Positions 1 through 11,200 of a stretch of DNA of 64,000 bases are shown piece by piece (position 1 is the stretch's first letter; each line of letters begins with the position of its first letter). This stretch comes from Lethocerus indicus. Taxonomy: Eukaryota > Arthropoda > Insecta > Hemiptera > Belostomatidae. The notes under the pieces were generated by a model. That model made no database searches, had not been told where the DNA came from, and saw only the letters and a program-made list of their open reading frames with translations. The stretch is taken from positions 7,812,001-7,876,000 of the forward strand of contig JACDQD010000103.1 in the NCBI GenBank assembly GCA_019843655.1. Direction: 5' to 3'. A program made the position numbers and the translations under genes.

Positions 1-278
1 TTATTGTATTTATTATGGTGATTTGCCTATATCGATTTATTGAATATTTTGAGTAATTTCAAATGCAATTCAACTGCACACATCCTATAAATGGCTCATA
101 AATTATTCATGAATACCCAAATGCATCAAAGGTGTTTGACTATTTTTGTTTAGATAAACTGAAAATGAGATACAAAAATATTTTTCCTTGTATAGCATTC
201 TTTATTGTAAGTCAAGTGTATATACTGTTTGTATCTATTATTTCATGTATGTAACATACATTCATATTGATGTTATAG

Positions 279-2612
279 GTGGGAAAGTAGTCAAGACATG
301 ATTGAAACTGCCAGTACACCTGTTCAGCCAAGAAGGAGGTGCAGAGCAAAATCAAGTGAGGACAAAAAGACCAAAGAAGAAATTAGCAATAGCAGTGCAT
401 CAACTTCAATGTAAGTTTATTCTGTTTATATTGAGGTTTGTAAATGTAATTTTGTGTCTTATTTTATACTATTGAACCTAGTGGTGCCTGTCTCCTCATT
501 TGACATTAAAGTGAATATATATTCATTAAGGACAGAATAAATATAGTTAGGGGCCATGGTGGCTTAGTGACTATAGAGGTCTTCAAACTACCATTGGCAG
601 TGCAAGTTTGATTCTTGTTGAACTCTTTGGAGGTTTAAGCTAACATAGGTGTTAAATATAGCGTTAAATCAAACTTAATGCAAATTGGATGAAGTAGCTC
701 CTACGACTGAAGGAAAAGTACACAGTATAATACTTATAACAAAGTTGTAACATGTGTATTTATTAAAAGATAAATGTGTAAAAGTACTAACTCAATTTTA
801 ATTATGTTTATATTATTATTTTATGTTTTTTTTATATTTGTGGGCTATCAATTATAATTTATTCTTTTATTTCTATACATTTCATTTTATAGTTGTGGTG
901 ATATAGATGAAGTTATTATTAAGCAAGAACCTCTTGATGAAGCAACTGAAGTCCAGGAGAAGTGAGTTATCCTAATTTTATTATATATTTCAGCTTAAAG
1001 CACTAAGTATGCTAAAGGCTTATGAAAAAAATGTATGTATCTATTGGATATTATTGGAAAATAGAAATTTTTTGAACTTTTTCTATAAATTGAAACAAAC
1101 TTTTGAACACCTCATAAAATTAATTAATATTATTGTAGTGACTTTAATTTGGATGAAAAAATCCATGCCCTCCCATTCTTGAGCATTGAGGATTTTCAAA
1201 TGAAAAAGAGAGCAAAGAAGAAAGGTGGCAGTTCTCCAAGTCCTATTAAGATGAACACAAGAGGACATGGGCGGTACATGGGCAGTAGAAACCAGCATCA
1301 AGGATTAAGCGAGAACCCTTTGAACCCCTTTTCACAAGGAGGGAGTGGCAGTTGTGAATTTGTGATTTCTAGAAAAGGTAGTTTGGACATTTGCAATAAC
1401 AACAACAACAACAACAATAACAACAACAAAGTGCTTGTAAATGTGAGGCGAGGCTGTGTTGACAGTCAAAATAATAATAATATTGTGATGGTGGGCACAA
1501 ATTCATCTCAGCCCTTATGCGGACAGTGTGACACAGGTTCGATTTTTTTTTATTATACATTGATTTATTTTACTCTTTTTGTATAATATAAATTTAAACC
1601 ACTGCTTTAATCAGTCATCTAGTTTTCTTGAAAAGTTTGAAGATACTCATTGATATCAATGAGTTATGTGGTAAACAAATGTTCATTTTCAAGTCAAATT
1701 TGCCATTGCACAAAAAAATGGTTAGCCACTGGGATTTCAGCCCAATTATACTTAAGGTGTGTTGAACCTGACCATCAACATATCCTTCTTCCTTCAATTG
1801 CAAATTTGAATTGGTTTTGAGTGGAGCTCATTGAACTCCAGAAAATTAATTATAAAAAAATGACAATATTTGGGCCAATTATAATATATTCAATGCAACT
1901 ATATAAATTTCATTATCAAAATTAAATTTTACCAAAGCTTCTTATTTTCTTGGATTTTGTCTAGTATTTACAAATATGTTTCATCTATACTTTTAAAGAG
2001 GCTGATAATGAAAAAGGAATTCAGAAGGCTGTGGTTGTAGGAAGTAGAAAGAGGAAAGCTAGGAGGCAAGATATAAGGAGACTTCAACCCGGCACATCAT
2101 TCAAAGGTAATACTTCATTTTAAATTCTGGTTAATTTTTAAATCACATTTAAAATTGGTTACTGCTTCATTGTGTTTAATGAAACTTTAATTACACGGAA
2201 ACAGAAATGAGTAATTATATTAAATAATAATTAACTGTAATGTTTGTTAATATTTATTTATTATTTTTACAATTTTTAAATGCTTATTTTAAAATATAAT
2301 TATTTGAAAGTAGAATATTTGTTTATGTTTTTTTAACATTAATTGTGATTTTATTTTCATCAAAATTTTTGGAAAGTTAGGTTCATCCAATTGTTTGCTG
2401 AATATTATCTGTTTTAGTAATATGTTGAATAAGTTATGTTTTGTAATTTCGAAAGAGATATAATGTAGACATTTAAAGTACACTGAATGTGCTGTTAATG
2501 TTGTTTTTTGTATGCTATAGATACGAGTGTTGTGGAAGTTGCGGCCAATGACAACCTTGGGCTTGTTACATTGGCGGATGTGGCTGCCAAGAAACAGAAA
2601 CTTGGCAAGTAA
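279..2612 (+). CDS. 3' part of an unrecognised, probably nuclear protein gene (last five coding exons)
   Basis: Five exons join in phase with GT-AG introns: 279-410, 893-961, 1139-1536, 1999-2106 and 2521-2612 (stop TAA). They encode at least 265 residues; the 5' end lies outside the window. I do not recognise the family. The protein is polar and low in complexity. Visible parts are a basic N-terminal stretch (PRRRCRAKSS), an acidic exon 2 with IIKQEP (Lys ~54), which matches the psi-K-x-E sumoylation consensus, a basic MKKRAKKK run near residue 90 after the hydrophobic motif ALPFLSIEDF, 11 Asn encoded by an AAC/AAT tract near 1400, a second basic cluster SRKRKARR in exon 4, and a C-terminus ending KKQKLGK. 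The two basic clusters suggest nuclear location (inference). The third donor (CAG|GTTCGA) is weak, but the phases on both sides agree. Low CpG suggests broad germline expression. Confidence 0.72.
545..650 (+). repeat. tRNA-derived SINE-like fragment in an intron
   Basis: Within the intron between the first two exons, TGGCTTAGTGA at 560-570 resembles a pol III A box and GCAAGTTTGATTCTT at 602-616 resembles a decayed B box. The spacing of about 40 bp is typical of tRNA-derived SINEs. No acceptor-stem pairing is visible, so this is not a functional tRNA gene. The two boxes are the only evidence. Confidence 0.4.
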
Positions 2613-3088
2613 TATGGTACACTGTATCAGCCTTCTTTTGCTGTTGTGATCTATTAAAAGTGATAATCGGGTATTTGTTTGTGATGAGTTCTGTAAAGGA
2701 ACATTGTGATTTGATCATTATTGTTGCAACAAGGTTCTAGTTTGCGGATCTTCTTGTCTTTGTTCAGAAATATAAAAGAAAGAGAAAATTATGAAGTATT
2801 GTTTTGTACTGGAAGTAGTTTTATATATAAATGAATATATATATTATATATAAACAGTAATAATAATAATAATTGTTTACCTGTTAGTCCTAAATGTATG
2901 AATAGTATAAATTTGTATAACTTTTGCACTGTTAGATAATTTTAAGTTAATAGACAAAGTAAATATGTAACCTCAAAATCATAGGTCAGAGTGTTTCTTC
3001 CTGTTTTTTCTGAGTCAGACTAAGTTGTCAGGCTTAGTGATGGAAGACAAATCCTACATGATTAAATTCTAAATAATATAAAATATGC

Positions 3089-3091
<3 letters not shown>

Positions 3092-3134
<43 letters not shown>
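3092..3134. repeat. (TA)n microsatellite
   Basis: About 21 uninterrupted TA units followed by TGTAAAA, in the CpG-poor stretch downstream of the first gene. Confidence 0.97.
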
Positions 3135-3137
<3 letters not shown>

Positions 3138-3388
3138 AAAAAGAGTTGTTTTGCCGCACTCGCCTATAAGACTGCTTTTGTATTTATATTTGTTTACCAT
3201 ATTTAATTTTTTTGGTATTGACTATTATACCATATTTAAGTTGGGTGTATTGAAATCAGTCAGTAACACCAATTTTGTATTACGAAGGTGTAGTTTTGTT
3301 TTACATTAGAAAGCACAATTTCTTTTAAACTAACTGATGCAGTGCCAATTGTATAAGAAATATTTTCTTCCAATATTTTCTTTAAAAT

Positions 3389-3391
<3 letters not shown>

Positions 3392-3435
<44 letters not shown>
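3392..3435. repeat. (TA)n microsatellite
   Basis: About 22 TA units followed by TGTAAAG. It lies 260 bp from the previous TA tract and has a similar right flank. Confidence 0.97.
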
Positions 3436-3438
<3 letters not shown>

Positions 3439-6400
3439 AAGCTTATTATGAATGACTATGACTACACCCTCGTAACAGTGTCTTTATCTTGAGGACTGAA
3501 GCGATACTGTAACATTTTTCTACTGAGTAAGGTTCAGCTTACTATTTAACACATTCATGTCTCAAGTCTTTCTATTGTTGGCCTAGTAAAAAGATATTGC
3601 AGATCAATATGGAATAGGATTTATTCCTCAAAGAAAGTATTTATCTTTTTTGAAATTCTTGTAAAGGGAACTGTATAAACTCAATTAATGAATGAGGGTT
3701 TTTATAGGAATTATTTATTTGTGTATGGTCATACTTTAAAAAACGCTTTGGTGTACAATGAAAATCAAAGCATGCATTGTGATTAATGTTTTGCATTCAC
3801 TGGAGTGAATGTTATTTAACTGCATTTTGAAAAATGAATAAAATAAATGTTTCATAATAGAAATGGAAAGCAGAGACAGATAAAAATCACTTACCAAAAA
3901 AATTCTTAAATTTTGCTCAATTTATAAATTATTTTAAGGTGTAAAATATCAAAAAGAATATTTTGTTTTGACAAATAGAGTTATGTGACTACAAACAAAT
4001 TTATTTTTGAAAATGCGGTTCAATAATATTATCATGTATTACCGTAAATATGGAAAAAATATTTGGAGACTTATGTGACTTTGATGTAATCTATGAATCT
4101 TTGTGGGTATAATAGCCCTAAGGTATCAGTGTCTGCTCAGTCCATATTTCTACTATTAACTAAAGATTTTTTACCCTTAGATATAAGTGTTTTATTTTTT
4201 CCTCTTGTATTTTATATACATCAATATTTCCTCAGACTGGATAAGACCTTGAATGGTTCAAACTGGGGCCCCAGGGTAACTAAGTGCTTTAAGATAAATT
4301 AATGAAATAAAATTTTACCCTTCCCTGGGAGGGGTTGCAACTATAAATCATATTGTATATAAAAGTAGAAGAAACTATATATTGTATACTATAATATAAA
4401 AGATTTTGATCGAATTTGGTGCTCTAATTGGACTGGACCAAATAGTTATCATTTTAATATAAACAGTGCCACAGAATCATCATTGGAATTAGAACAATTT
4501 TTACTAACACAGTTTTTGCTTTTAAAGAAGAAAAGGTGATGCACACCAATATCCTGGAGAGAATCATATCAGATATGTGACGATTTTTTGGAAACATTAG
4601 TGGAGGGGGAACAACAAGCATGCTTGTTTTAATCCAATTTTCTGACTGAAGTTCACCTGACATATCTCATATGTCCCAAATTCTATGTTTCTATTTGCAT
4701 ATTTTTGCATTTCTGGGATTCTGACATATCGAATCTCTCTCTCTCTCTTTCCGTCTATCTGGGCTCTTCCGCCAATTTCTTCCATGCCCTTATGCCATTG
4801 CATGTACTTATTCCTCTTAGACAACTTGATTGATTTCATTATTCCTTTTGCCCCACAATCTCAGGACTTATGTGAGCAGTCATTTCATTTTTTGTTTAGG
4901 TAACTGACACTAGAGTATAGCGTGAAAATTAATTTTGTAAAATGGCTGTTATAAAAGAAATTACATTTATATGAATCGTAATTTAATTTAAGGGACAATA
5001 ATTGGGATTCTTAACCTGGAGAAAGGTGAATTTTAATCTAGACTGTGTAAAAAGTATTATATTATTGCCATAGTTTTCATTTGTAAAGAACTAGTCAAGA
5101 TGATCTAGTGATAAATGTCACTTTTCTGTGTGGTTTTGTTTTGCATATTCTATTTGTTTTTCAATTTTTATTTTTTGAGGAAGAAATTGTCATAGGCACA
5201 TGAAGGCGGTTTGCCTGATTTGTAATTTAAGATTGTTTATTCCAAATAATAATTTAATTGTTTTTATATTTTGTTTCATACATGTATTGGTTGGCTAATA
5301 CTTGTCTGCCTTTACATAAATTTTCCTAGTTGGTTTTTGAGAATGCCAACAAAGTTAGTTTATTTATATTGCAGTGTAATAAATTCTTGTGTGCCATCTC
5401 AAGAATTTTACCAATGTGATTACACTTATTAAATAAAAAAATGAGATAATTGTTATAAAATAAGTTTAGTTAGTGAAAAAATTGGCTAGTGCATATGATG
5501 TACTTTCTCTTTGAGAAAACAATTTTGTAAATGCACAATGCAGTTTGTAAATTAGTAATATAATTGAAAATTGTATTTCTATAATGGTGAATAAATACTT
5601 GTTCATATGCTATGCCTTCTGCAAGCATTTGCTTGTCCTTTTTTACAAGAATTGATACATTTTGCAAGTGATACAATGTTTTGTTGTAGTATAATTTATT
5701 ACATATGTATTTTACCATTATAATTGGTATTGCATGTGTAATGTAAAATTTATTAGAGTTTCAGTTTCAATGATTTTCTGAAAGTTCAAAATTGTGATAT
5801 GAATTACTTATTTTTATAGAACCACTTCAGATGCTGAAATTAAATTGCACTTTTGAGCTTGAATATCCATGTACTTGTTTACCTTCATGTTTACATGTGT
5901 TATTTATATATACAAATATTTTCTCAACCTGTAAATCATGATGCTCATGAGTACCACTGTACAAGTGACTTTTACTGGATTTTTAGTATTAAGTAGTTAC
6001 CAGCAGTAACATTGAAAGCAAGAAAGATAAAAGTATTATTTATGTTATTTTATTTTCAGAAATTCATTATAAAATCAGTACTAATAGACAAGTTGTTGGC
6101 AAGAATTTTATTTCAGTAATTTCAAATTGATTAGGTTTGATTAAATTACTATGTATTTCATTATTTGTTGACCTATGTATTACTTGTTGATCTTTTGCTG
6201 GAATGAGTAGAGCTATAGCTTTAAATTTAGCTTATGAGCCCATTTCAAATGGTATTCTTTCATATTTTGATTTATTCAAACCGTATCATGTTATAAAATT
6301 CCAGTAATTCAGGCTTTTACAGCGATCAGTGGGTGTCTAAATTTACAATGGTCTGATTGTTGAGAACTAAATTGATGAATAATGTACAATCGATTGAATA

Positions 6401-7872
6401 TTAGTAACTGTTGTAATTACCTATTTCAATAACAATGACACCAAATTTTGATTAAAATAAAAAGCATTTTCATTATTTAATTTTACTGAATTGAAAACAA
6501 CCAGTGGAATCTGTTATTAGCATTAAATCCTGAATCATAATCTACATTATATATTTATTAATTTTTTTAATTATAATATGTTTTTGGAATTAGATTAATG
6601 TTGATGAAATTACAGTGAAAGAATGTAATAATGTACTTTTATGACTGTAATAATATTAAATTTATTCATTTTTAAAGTAGGCTATTTGAAACCACTAAAT
6701 AAAAATTTCAGGGGAAGTTTCTATCAGTCACTGAAGGAAGAAATAATGATTATTAGTTCCTGTACAGTTCAGACCTGAACCTTCTTGAAGAACTCGCAAA
6801 TGAAATTTTGGGGACAGTAGACTTTGAATAAGCTTCCTTAGGAATCCTGGGATGGTTTTAGATATTATCGAATTTATTAAAATGCTACAACAATACAAAA
6901 ACATACTAAGTATCGTTTAAATTTTACACATCTATAAATTAATGATTTCCACCAAATTTCTGGTTAATTTGTATTTATATATTTACAAAATAAAGAATCC
7001 TGGATTACGAGGGCGATGGCAGGAGGCCGTGGACTCACTAAACAATCATTGTAAAATATAAAAATAAATTGAAGAAAATATATGGCAGAGTAATGGAGGA
7101 AGGTCGAGTCGTTTAATCAGACTAGTGTAGACTTCATATATAAACTGCCAGCTGTTGAAAAAGATGCTGGGCTCTACATTTTTCCCTTAGTCCGCCACTA
7201 AGGCACTACAAATTGGGGATATGATTCAATAAATATGAAGTCATACAGCTTCGATTTTACAATTTCTATTATAATGAGAATGATTTCGAGGGGCGACAAG
7301 TCCCCTCTTCCCAGCAAAGAAATGTTGCCACTGTTTTGTCTTAAAGCGTATTAGCAGCCATCTTTTTTCTCTTATCTCCTCGGTCACATTCAGTACTGCG
7401 TTTCGCAAATCTCAGACCTCTGATAAATTTAAATATTATAATGAACGCTATTTCTTGGCCCCCTCTCGTTGATTCTCTGGGCCGGCTTCGGCTTCTTGCC
7501 GTCCTTCTTGTAGAGTTCCGTCAGTAGATTGTTGAGACAATGAATATATGTCACGCTATTAAACAGTGGTATTCGTGCTGGAATACCATCCGAATAGACC
7601 AAATGAGCTTCATTTCACAGTCGTTCGGTATTTGGTCAGCGGCCTTAAGTCTCTCGTGTATTAATTATTCGGTGTATAAAAATTCTATATTCTATATTAA
7701 AACACACAGTATATGCCCCACAGACAGCAAACATGTTTAAGTGCCGCTATTAATTTACTGACTTAAGTAGCTCAGATGGCGAGAAGCCGAAATGAAAATG
7801 CTCGTTCGCTTTTCCATCGTCAGCAAGCATAAGGGCCGCATGTTTTCACGGAAATGAAAAATAATAGTTTTG

Positions 7873-8135
7873 TCGATCTTCCGTCTCCTCTCGCCGGTTT
7901 GATCTTTTGCTAGACAGGGTTCGGCCGCTCGTGTGGTGGTGAGTCACTTTGGTAGGTACATAAGGGATGCTACAAGTGAAGTAACAGTGCAGTTAGGTTG
8001 CGACCCGCGTGCCAGAGTCACTCACCACCATACTGAAGATGGCGAGCGCCCGAAACCGGTCTAAAAAAAGACCGAACAGGCGAGAGGACACGGAGGATCT
8101 ACGGTATTCCAAACCCTCGCAAATAACAGGTATTC
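7873..8135. mobile_element. Inverted-repeat element with hammerhead-like inner ends
   Basis: Two arms, about 7873-7950 and 8014-8103, are imperfect reverse complements. Both contain the CTCTCGCC/GGCGAGAG block, the GATC-TTTTGCTAGAC block and the GGTGGTGAGTCAC / GTCACTCACC block. The loop is about 65 bp. The right arm continues into GATCTACGGTATTCC, a motif shared with repeats at 61.3 and 62.7 kb. No ORF is present, so the element is non-autonomous. It lies just downstream of the last byn exon and may fall in that gene's 3' flank. Class is uncertain: it could be a fold-back/MITE or two copies of a short Penelope-like or retrozyme-like unit inserted head to head. Confidence 0.65.
8033..8061 (+). 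ncRNA. Hammerhead-ribozyme-like core
   Basis: CTGAAGA (matching CUGANGA) at 8033-8039 is followed by a small hairpin GGCG-AG-CGCC, then GAAA at 8052-8055, ACCGGT and a final C at 8061, the expected cleavage position. The A-C-CG-G-U hairpin would be a minimal stem III with a palindromic loop, as described for dimeric hammerheads of Penelope-like elements. One base does not fit: an extra T between CTGAAGA and the stem II GGC, which recurs in several related copies in this window. Stem I pairing is not obvious here. Activity is not shown. Confidence 0.45.
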
Positions 8136-8209
8136 GAAACGGAATATATTTCAGTCCTCGAAGAATATAAGTATATTCAGATTTTCGGTTACTCGTGGCC
8201 ATATTAAGT

Positions 8210-11200
8210 TCAGTTGACGACGTTATAGCAGGTGACAGTTGGCTGTGGAGGGGAGTCGGAGCTCTTGACGAGGTCCTCGCGATCCGGAGTGAGGTGGGGG
8301 CTGTTGGGGGCGGCGGCGGGTAGGGGGGCGGGGGCGGCCTCGTACTCGTGGTGGACTATGTGCAGTGGTATGTACTCCGGCTGTTCGGGAGCCAAGTGCC
8401 AGTGCTGGGGCGAGCCCAGGGGCTGTAGAGGGCACCGCCCCGCCGGCCCCACCGCCCCGCCACCGCCGCCCCCGCCCCATACTGCACCCCGACCCCGGCA
8501 GACCAGCTGTAACCGCCCCACCGCCCATACCGTTCCCGCAGTCCACTCCGTAACCTGGAAATGGCTCTTCGAATATTAGCTGTCGGTTTTCAAGCCCGTT
8601 TAAAAGGTAGGATTCCGCTGAAATCATTTCCAATGATTTTTAAAATCGTTAAAGAAGAAGAAATAGAGTATTTACAAATATTTTGTAAAGTCATAAAAGA
8701 AATCATAAATAATTTATAAATATATAATAATTTATAAAGAATTATAGAATTTATATTGTAATATTGTGAAACTTTTTTTTTATTTGATTCTCTCTTCTGG
8801 TTGGCGTGTGTGTTTCAAAACTGCACGTTGACTGGTTCATTATCCTTTCATCGTTGGATAATAAAATAATAAAATTTGTTGTCTATTAAGTGGTACGTTT
8901 TTGAGCCCGGGATATTATTGTAGAAGCATTTTGAAGCAGTCGGACACGCAGGAAGGGTTTTTCCCAGCGAGCCAAACGGGTGGACGAGGGTTTACCCTCC
9001 GCGAGGTGCCCTCCGACCCCGAGAGAGGTGCTTTGTGAAGAGGCGAGCAGGAGTGTCCCTCACGGACCTGGCGGGTAGAAACCAACCATCGATTCAGAAT
9101 GAATGCTTAATGAACCTATCACGAGACAGTCTCCAGAGCAGAACGTTCACACCAGAAGAGGGAATCAAAACAGTCTCATGAGGAGGTAAATATGAAAATT
9201 CGTTCTACTTGATCGATTTACGTCCCTATTAAACTTTATATTTCAATTTCTGAGTACCCGACTAGATATTCAAACGAGAAATCAGACGTTCCGCAGATGT
9301 TAACTGCTGAAAAATGTTGCGACAAAGATTTTTCCTTATTTCTAAACGGAGCGCGTGTGGGTGGTTGTGTTTGTTTACCTATCGGTGGGGGTGAGTTGGA
9401 GGGCGGCCTGGGGATGATGTCCTGAGCGTGAGTTTGATGCTGGTGACTGTGGCTGTTGTTGTTGTTGTTGTGGTGGTGGTGGTGGTGATGATGATGATTG
9501 GGGGCGGGGTAGGGGGCGTGCCTGTGGCCCCTCAGCCTCTCGCAAGCGCTGTAACCGCCGCCTAGCCAGGAAGGGCTGCTGTCGTCTGAAACCGAAAATT
9601 TACATATAACTATGTCCTCGAACCGGTTATCTTATTATACGTTAAGGCAACTTGAAGCGCAAGGCGCAGAGATTCTTTTTATATTTGTTACTGTTAAATC
9701 TTGAGTGCTTTTAGAAATATCTCGTTTCAGATAAAGTTTTGTCGTCGGACTCACACTGTGGATGGGGTTGTATGGCGTAGTCCCTGTTGTGGTTGGACGC
9801 TTCGGGCCTCTCCTTGGCGTCGAGGAACGCCTTAGCAAACGGGTTGTACTTTATCTTCAGCGAAGTCACCTGTGCCCGTGAGATTATTTCATTATTTTAA
9901 AATATATAATGATAATAATAATAAAAATAATTAATTAAAATCTCAACATATGAAATATATTATCCATGTTGCATTTTTATCAGCGTGTATGTGTGTATAT
10001 ATATATATTTCTTTGTTGTGCATATATTTGTTTGTTACGAATAATTTTTAACCTCTTCGTTTTGATAGGCGGTGACGGCGATGAACTGTGTCTCCGGGAA
10101 AGGGTAAGCGGCCACTCGCCTCTGTTCGGAACCGACGCGCACGATGTGTACCCTGGGCTCGTATTTGTGCAGCGAATTCAGCATTATCTGAGGGATAAGA
10201 AAGGGAATAGAGAAAGAAAAATCAAACCGATAGTTATTGGAGCGATAAATTGAGTCTTAAATTAAACATTAAATAATGACAGTTGATAGTTGTTGTCTTC
10301 TAGCTTTCATCCATCGTGCATAACTAAAAAGCTTTTTTCGTATATAGCAATTTCTATTGAGCTAAATCATGAAAATATAACGAAATCATATTTAATAAAA
10401 TGAACCCTCGAAATATTCAATCGTACTTGCGATTTTCACATGAGTTTCCATCGTTTCCTTGTGCCGAGTACCTCCCTGTATTAGTAACGGTAAGGCCACT
10501 GGCTCGTTGAAACAAATACATCGAACTATACGAGTTTTTTTTAGCAAGGTGTGTGTAACTCCATTTTTTTAAATATACTGGTACCGTAAGCAAAAGAACA
10601 ACCGGAGTCAGATGTAGGCAGGACTACGGTATCTGGGAGAAAGTCATATTTTGAAAGGGAGTGTCCATTCGAATACCGTACGAATGTCGGACAGAAATCA
10701 TGCAGCATTTCAAACTGTCCGATAAGCAAGATAAATTTATAAGGCGAATAGTTATTTTACAAGCAATTTTATGTTAACATTTTTTAATGAAAAATACGAC
10801 GCTTTTCTTTAATTATATTTACACGAAGTACCTATAACATGTTGATCTAGTTTAACTATTATTTAAAGATATTTTTTCCACCTGGCGGGATGGGGTTACC
10901 GCCCTGGAAAACCTTACAGTACTAAAGGTTCCGTGGCTCGATAAGGTTTGAAACCACAGTTCTAAGGGATAATTAATTACGGTATAAATTTTTCGAGCGT
11001 CTATGCCCGGGAAAATGAACATTTGTAGGCTGCAATTTTCATTCGCCCGATTTTAACTCGGGAAACGCGGTCCAAACTGGTACAAGTATGTCTAAGAGAA
11101 AAAATTCGAAACATCCCGTATCGATGCACGGGTTATGAAACTGGGATACCTGTCCGTTTCCGTTGGCCTTGTTCGTAAGCTTGACTTTGGCGAAAGAGAC

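Larger units (their letters stand above)
2613..7007 (+). other. AT-rich, CpG-poor stretch without ORFs; possible long 3' UTR
   Basis: No coding exon is seen in these 4.4 kb on either strand. It holds two long TA tracts and many AATAAA-like hexamers, for example in the run near 3840. CpG density stays as low as in the upstream exons, then rises about seven-fold just after AATAAA at 6989-6994. The likeliest reading is that transcription of the upstream gene continues to about 7.0 kb as 3' UTR or read-through. This is inference from base composition, not from a transcript. Confidence 0.4.

Noticed and set aside
8232..8579. Plus-strand frames opposite the last byn exon
   Set aside because: They are antisense shadows of a GC-rich exon, with Pro/Gly/Arg composition and no independent support.
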